Origin: an uncultured Rubrobacteraceae bacterium
GTDB taxonomy: Bacteria > Actinomycetota > Rubrobacteria > Rubrobacterales > Rubrobacteraceae
Direction of reading: 5' to 3'
Assembly (NCBI GenBank): GCA_902806105.1
Contig: CADCVI010000026.1
Span: forward strand, 1 to 16,782
Length of the DNA: 16,782 nucleotides
Shown: in pieces, positions 14,079 to 16,782 of the stretch
Layout of the letters: the number at the start of each line of letters is the position of its first letter
How positions within the stretch are numbered: the stretch's first letter is position 1
Notes under the pieces: model-generated
What the model was told of the DNA's origin: nothing
What the model saw: the letters and a program-made list of their open reading frames with translations, nothing else
Database searches by the model: none
Position numbers and translations under genes: made by a program

Positions 14079-14810
14079 ATGTTCGCCTACGACGCCGCGG
14101 TTCTCGCGCGGTACCCCACGATCCGGGCCGGGGTCGTCCACGCTACGGGGCTGACCAACGGGCCCAGCCCGCCCGATCTCATCGACGAGTACCGGGCCGA
14201 ACAACGGGCCGTTGCCGAGGGGTTGAGGGTGACATCGCCGGCGGATCTCCCCTCGATCTCCGCGTGGCGCCGCGCCTTCACCCGGTTCGGCGCCAAACCG
14301 ACCCAGCACCGCAACGCCGCCGAGGCGCTGCTCCGAAGGCTCGCCAGGCACGGCGACATCCCTACCATCAACATCCTCGTCGACATCGGCAACCTCGTCT
14401 CGATCCGCTACGCCATGCCCGTCGCCGTGTTCGACCTGGCCAGGATCAGCGGCTCCACCACCGTTCGTTTCGCCACCGGCACCGAGGTTTTTACCGACCT
14501 CGGATCGACCGCCGGCGTCCACCCCGACCCCGGCGAAGTCGTCTTCGTGGATCGCAACGAAGACGTGAGCGCTCGACGCTGGTGCTGGCGCCAGAGCGCC
14601 CGCAGCGCCACTGTCGCAGCCACGGTCGACGCGCTGATCGTCGTCGAAGGCCATCACGAAGCGGCCAGCCAAGATATTGCATCGGCAATCCGCGATCTCA
14701 CCTCGCTACTCGACGCATACCAACCGGAGAGCCACGCCGAGCCGTACGCACTCTCGCCGAGCAACCCCCGCGCTGGGACGAGCGAGGGCGACGAGGAAGC
14801 GAGCCGGTAA
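14079..14810 (+). CDS. Free-standing B3/4 domain protein (PheRS beta editing-domain-like)
   Basis: A 243-residue protein whose core (about 60-215) matches the B3/4 domain that forms the editing site of phenylalanyl-tRNA synthetase beta chains. Visible signatures are AFTRFGAKPTQHRNAAEALLRRL, then IPTINILVDIGNLVSIRYAMPVAVFDL, and later EVVFVDRNEDVSARRWCWRQSARSAT. No synthetase core is attached. Free-standing B3/4 proteins are widespread; a trans-editing or other tRNA or amino-acid related role is often suggested but seldom proved. The C-terminal 30 residues are polar and probably disordered. The start ATG has a GAAGGGAG tract upstream at a rather long distance (about 10 nt). It lies 100 nt after the LysE-family gene on the same strand. 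Confidence 0.85.
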   Translation: MFAYDAAVLARYPTIRAGVVHATGLTNGPSPPDLIDEYRAEQRAVAEGLRVTSPADLPSISAWRRAFTRFGAKPTQHRNAAEALLRRLARHGDIPTINILVDIGNLVSIRYAMPVAVFDLARISGSTTVRFATGTEVFTDLGSTAGVHPDPGEVVFVDRNEDVSARRWCWRQSARSATVAATVDALIVVEGHHEAASQDIASAIRDLTSLLDAYQPESHAEPYALSPSNPRAGTSEGDEEASR

Positions 14811-14835
14811 GGAACGAGCTTCACCAACCGCTCGT

Positions 14836-14858
14836 TGCAGCGGTGGGATGGCGCTGCA
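14836..14858. terminator. Possible hairpin between convergent B3/4 and NAPRT genes
   Basis: Arms TGCAGCG (14836-14842) and CGCTGCA (14852-14858) are perfect, with a 9-nt loop. It lies between two convergent stop codons (14810 and 14936). There is no clear T-run, so the assignment is positional. Confidence 0.35.
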
Positions 14859-14935
14859 TTGGGCGCCTTACATGGGCCTTCCTGCGCCTTGCGGTACGAC
14901 GGAGCCGGTACTGCAATAGAGGACCGTAGGGTACG

Positions 14936-16129
14936 CTACAGCCCGAAAGCGCCCGTGCCGAGCTGCGCGAGCACCCGATTCCGGAGGGCCGAGACCTCGA
15001 CCGCTGTCTCCTTAAGGGGGCTCAGTAGATCGGTGGCGCCTTGAGGGGCCTTGGCATCGGCCGGGATCACGAGGTGGGAGCCGTCCGCGAGCTCCAGGAG
15101 GCGCTTGCGGCCTCCGCGCTTGCCGCGCTTGGAGCGGTCCTCGCCGTTGACCTCGACGATATCCAGGGAGTAGTCGACCATGGGTGCCGAGGCGATCTCG
15201 CCGCCCACCCCGTAGGCATCGCAGATGGGGTTCAGGTGCAGGATGTCGTCGACGCCGATCCCGCCGGAGGCGAAGATCTTGACGTGGGAGAAGCCGTTCC
15301 GGTCAAGCTCCCAGCGGGCCTCCTGCATCAGGTCGCGGAAGTCCCCGCGGCGGTTGCCGGGGGTGTCGAAGCGGACGGCGTAGATGGAGTCGGGGATCGC
15401 GCGGGCCGCGATGAGCGCCCCGAACTTCTCGTCGTCGAAGGTGTCGATGAGGATGGTGCGCGGGACGTCCTCTGACACGGCCTCGTCGAACGCCCTGGCA
15501 GCCTCCGCCGTCGAGCCGATGATCAGGACGAGGGCGTGGGGGAGGGTGCCGCTCGCGGGGATGTTCAGGCGGTTCGCGGCGAGCTCCACCGCCACCCCGT
15601 CGCAGCCGCCGAGGTAAGCGGAACGCTCGATCATCGGCGTGATCCCGGGGTGCATCCTGCGCGCCCCGAACGAGACGACCGGCTTCTCGCCCGCCGCCAG
15701 CCGGCACCGGGCGGCCCCGGTCGCTATCCCCGAGGCCTGGCAGAGGAAGCCCAGCATCGCCGTCTCGTGCTCGGCGAAGGCGCCGTAAGGCCCGGAGAGG
15801 GTCAGTATCGGATCGTAGGGGCGGCAGATCGTACCCTCCGCCACCGCCTCGACCTCGACGTCCACGTCCGCGAGGAGGCTCGCGACCTCGTCCATGCCCG
15901 CGACGACGAACCAGGCGCTCTCGTCGGAGGTCTTCAGCGTGACCTCCATGTGGACCGGCGTATCTTCGAGTCCACGGGACCTCAGAACCTCCATCGTGCG
16001 GTGGAAGTACACGTCGGCGACCTCCGCGCCGCGTATCTCCTCCTCCGAGGCCGTGTTGAACCGCCGCCCGTTTACGCCCGTCTCGCCCAACCCGCCGCCT
16101 TTCAAAAGAATTCCTGCCGGCACCATCAT
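14936..16129 (-). CDS. Nicotinate phosphoribosyltransferase
   Basis: This enzyme makes nicotinate mononucleotide from nicotinate and PRPP in NAD salvage (Preiss-Handler pathway). The 397-residue product resembles the shorter archaeal-type branch. It opens RRFNTASEEEIRGAEVADVYFHRTMEVL and carries the active-site stretch VSFGARRMHPGITPMIERSAYLGGCDG. The phosphate-binding FASGGIGVDDI loop is followed by YGVGGEIASAPMVDYSLDIVEVNG, typical of type II phosphoribosyltransferases. The start is uncertain: TTG 16135, ATG 16129, ATG 16126 and TTG 16105 are all in frame. ATG 16129 has no ribosome site. TTG 16105 has AGGA 6 nt upstream, and the TATGAT that contains the ATG could be its -10, so the protein may be 8 residues shorter. 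It stands alone, convergent with the B3/4 gene. Confidence 0.9.
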   Translation of the reverse strand: MMVPAGILLKGGGLGETGVNGRRFNTASEEEIRGAEVADVYFHRTMEVLRSRGLEDTPVHMEVTLKTSDESAWFVVAGMDEVASLLADVDVEVEAVAEGTICRPYDPILTLSGPYGAFAEHETAMLGFLCQASGIATGAARCRLAAGEKPVVSFGARRMHPGITPMIERSAYLGGCDGVAVELAANRLNIPASGTLPHALVLIIGSTAEAARAFDEAVSEDVPRTILIDTFDDEKFGALIAARAIPDSIYAVRFDTPGNRRGDFRDLMQEARWELDRNGFSHVKIFASGGIGVDDILHLNPICDAYGVGGEIASAPMVDYSLDIVEVNGEDRSKRGKRGGRKRLLELADGSHLVIPADAKAPQGATDLLSPLKETAVEVSALRNRVLAQLGTGAFGL

Positions 16130-16135
16130 AGCCAA

Positions 16136-16782
16136 AGGTGAACCCCGAGGGATAGACGGGTGCCCTCAGCCCCACGCTCTCGTGCTCAACGTCCAGCGGG
16201 GGAGCACGCTGCACACTTCAGGCCATCACGCCCGCATTGCACGACGCCTTGTAGTGTCTTTTACGGTTTGGGTTGTGGATCGTGGGGCAGAGTGCCTGGA
16301 CGCTACGCCGTCCCGACGAACGCCCTTGGGCGAAGGGGACCGCTTTTAGAGGAAGGGGAAGCTTGGTGGATGGAGCCGAGGGCAGCGCCCTCCGGTCGGT
16401 CCGGACCTGGGGTGGCTACGGCGCGAAGGACGTGGGGGCCAGCCCGGAGCCGGAGTCGACGATCCAGGGCCCCGGCATGCTGGCACCGACCGGCTCTACC
16501 AATGGTGCCGGGGCCGAGAACGGCACCGACCCCGGGGACCTGCCATCGACCGGTGAGCCGTCCCCCGCAGCGCTTGCTCGAGATGGGGTTACGGGGATTG
16601 TTGCTGCGTAACGGGTATGGGTACGATGATGGAAACGAGCGGCGAGAAGCCCGCGGACGACCTTCGATAAAGGCTTGCCAGCCTTCTGATCGGAGCTTCC
16701 CGAACCCGCCTGTCGCATCGGCTCCTCGTACGCGCCACCTGACGGGGTTTCGAGCAGCACCGGTCCGTAGGTCAGTTACAAC
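16136..16782. other. Stretch without a supported gene at the right edge
   Basis: About 650 bp hold no reading frame I can support. The two longest (16273-16611 plus, 16416-16760 minus) overlap antisense, match no family I know and look like GC-driven shadows. Visible structure is limited to short repeats. GGCACCGACC occurs at 16482-16491 and 16522-16531, 40 bp apart. GGTGCCG (16504-16510) lies between them and can pair with either side. A 6-bp hairpin AAGGCT/AGCCTT lies at 16670-16685. The upstream region of the NAPRT gene is included at its left end. Confidence 0.5.

Noticed and set aside
14069..14929. A 286-codon frame overlapping the B3/4 gene in another phase
   Set aside because: Arg/His/Pro-rich shadow; the frame from 14079 carries the conserved B3/4 motifs.
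16273..16760. Two overlapping opposite-strand frames (112 and 114 codons) as genes
   Set aside because: No recognised motif, composition driven by GC content, mutual antisense overlap and no convincing ribosome site.
1..16782. CRISPR arrays, tRNA or rRNA genes
   Set aside because: No regularly spaced repeat set, no cloverleaf-like segment with a CCA/T-loop signature and no rRNA-like sequence was seen on either strand by eye.

Overview
The window is high-GC DNA with strongly GC-biased third codon positions, frequent GTG and TTG starts, and probable leaderless transcripts. Together with the mix of families (GH15 trehalase/glucoamylase, archaeal-type CobS and nicotinate phosphoribosyltransferase, an NF041680-like transposase, a DUF4260 protein) this suggests an actinobacterium, plausibly near Rubrobacter. 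That placement is inferred from gene content; no rRNA or other marker gene is present.

Left part (1-7673). The window opens inside cobU, which is followed after one base by cobS: the end of a cobalamin nucleotide-loop assembly operon. A hairpin separates it from a convergent UPF0173 metallo-hydrolase. A small DMT/YdcZ-type membrane protein runs divergently from that hydrolase. A co-directional run follows: a GH15 glycosidase, a glutamate formimidoyltransferase with a clear frameshift near its 3' end, an RfaE1-like PfkB sugar kinase and a Nit-type amidohydrolase. A short OB-fold-like hypothetical protein converges on this run.

Middle (7674-10830). One intact DDE transposase sits 4 bp behind the stop codon of a TetR repressor, on the same strand. 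TetR is the last gene of a compact three-gene operon (DUF4260 membrane protein, SRPBCC protein, TetR). Upstream lies an AT-rich promoter. A 37-bp concentric interrupted palindrome covers its -10 element and spacer, which makes it a good candidate for the TetR operator.

Right part (10831-16782). A shortened L-lactate-permease-family transporter is divergent from an XRE-cupin regulator, with only 20 bp between their start codons. Three CTACCA direct repeats at 20-21 bp phasing lie across this junction. Next come a LysE-family exporter with a consensus -35 and a probable leaderless start, a free-standing B3/4 (PheRS editing-like) protein, and a convergent nicotinate phosphoribosyltransferase. 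The last ~650 bp hold no gene I can support.

Most of the window is ordinary metabolism. The items most worth checking are the two regulatory junctions (TetR operator; CTACCA repeats), the formimidoyltransferase frameshift, a 13-bp perfect hairpin inside the SRPBCC gene, and the transposase insertion with its adjacent 12-bp hairpin. I found no convincing new multi-gene system such as a defence island or biosynthetic cluster.
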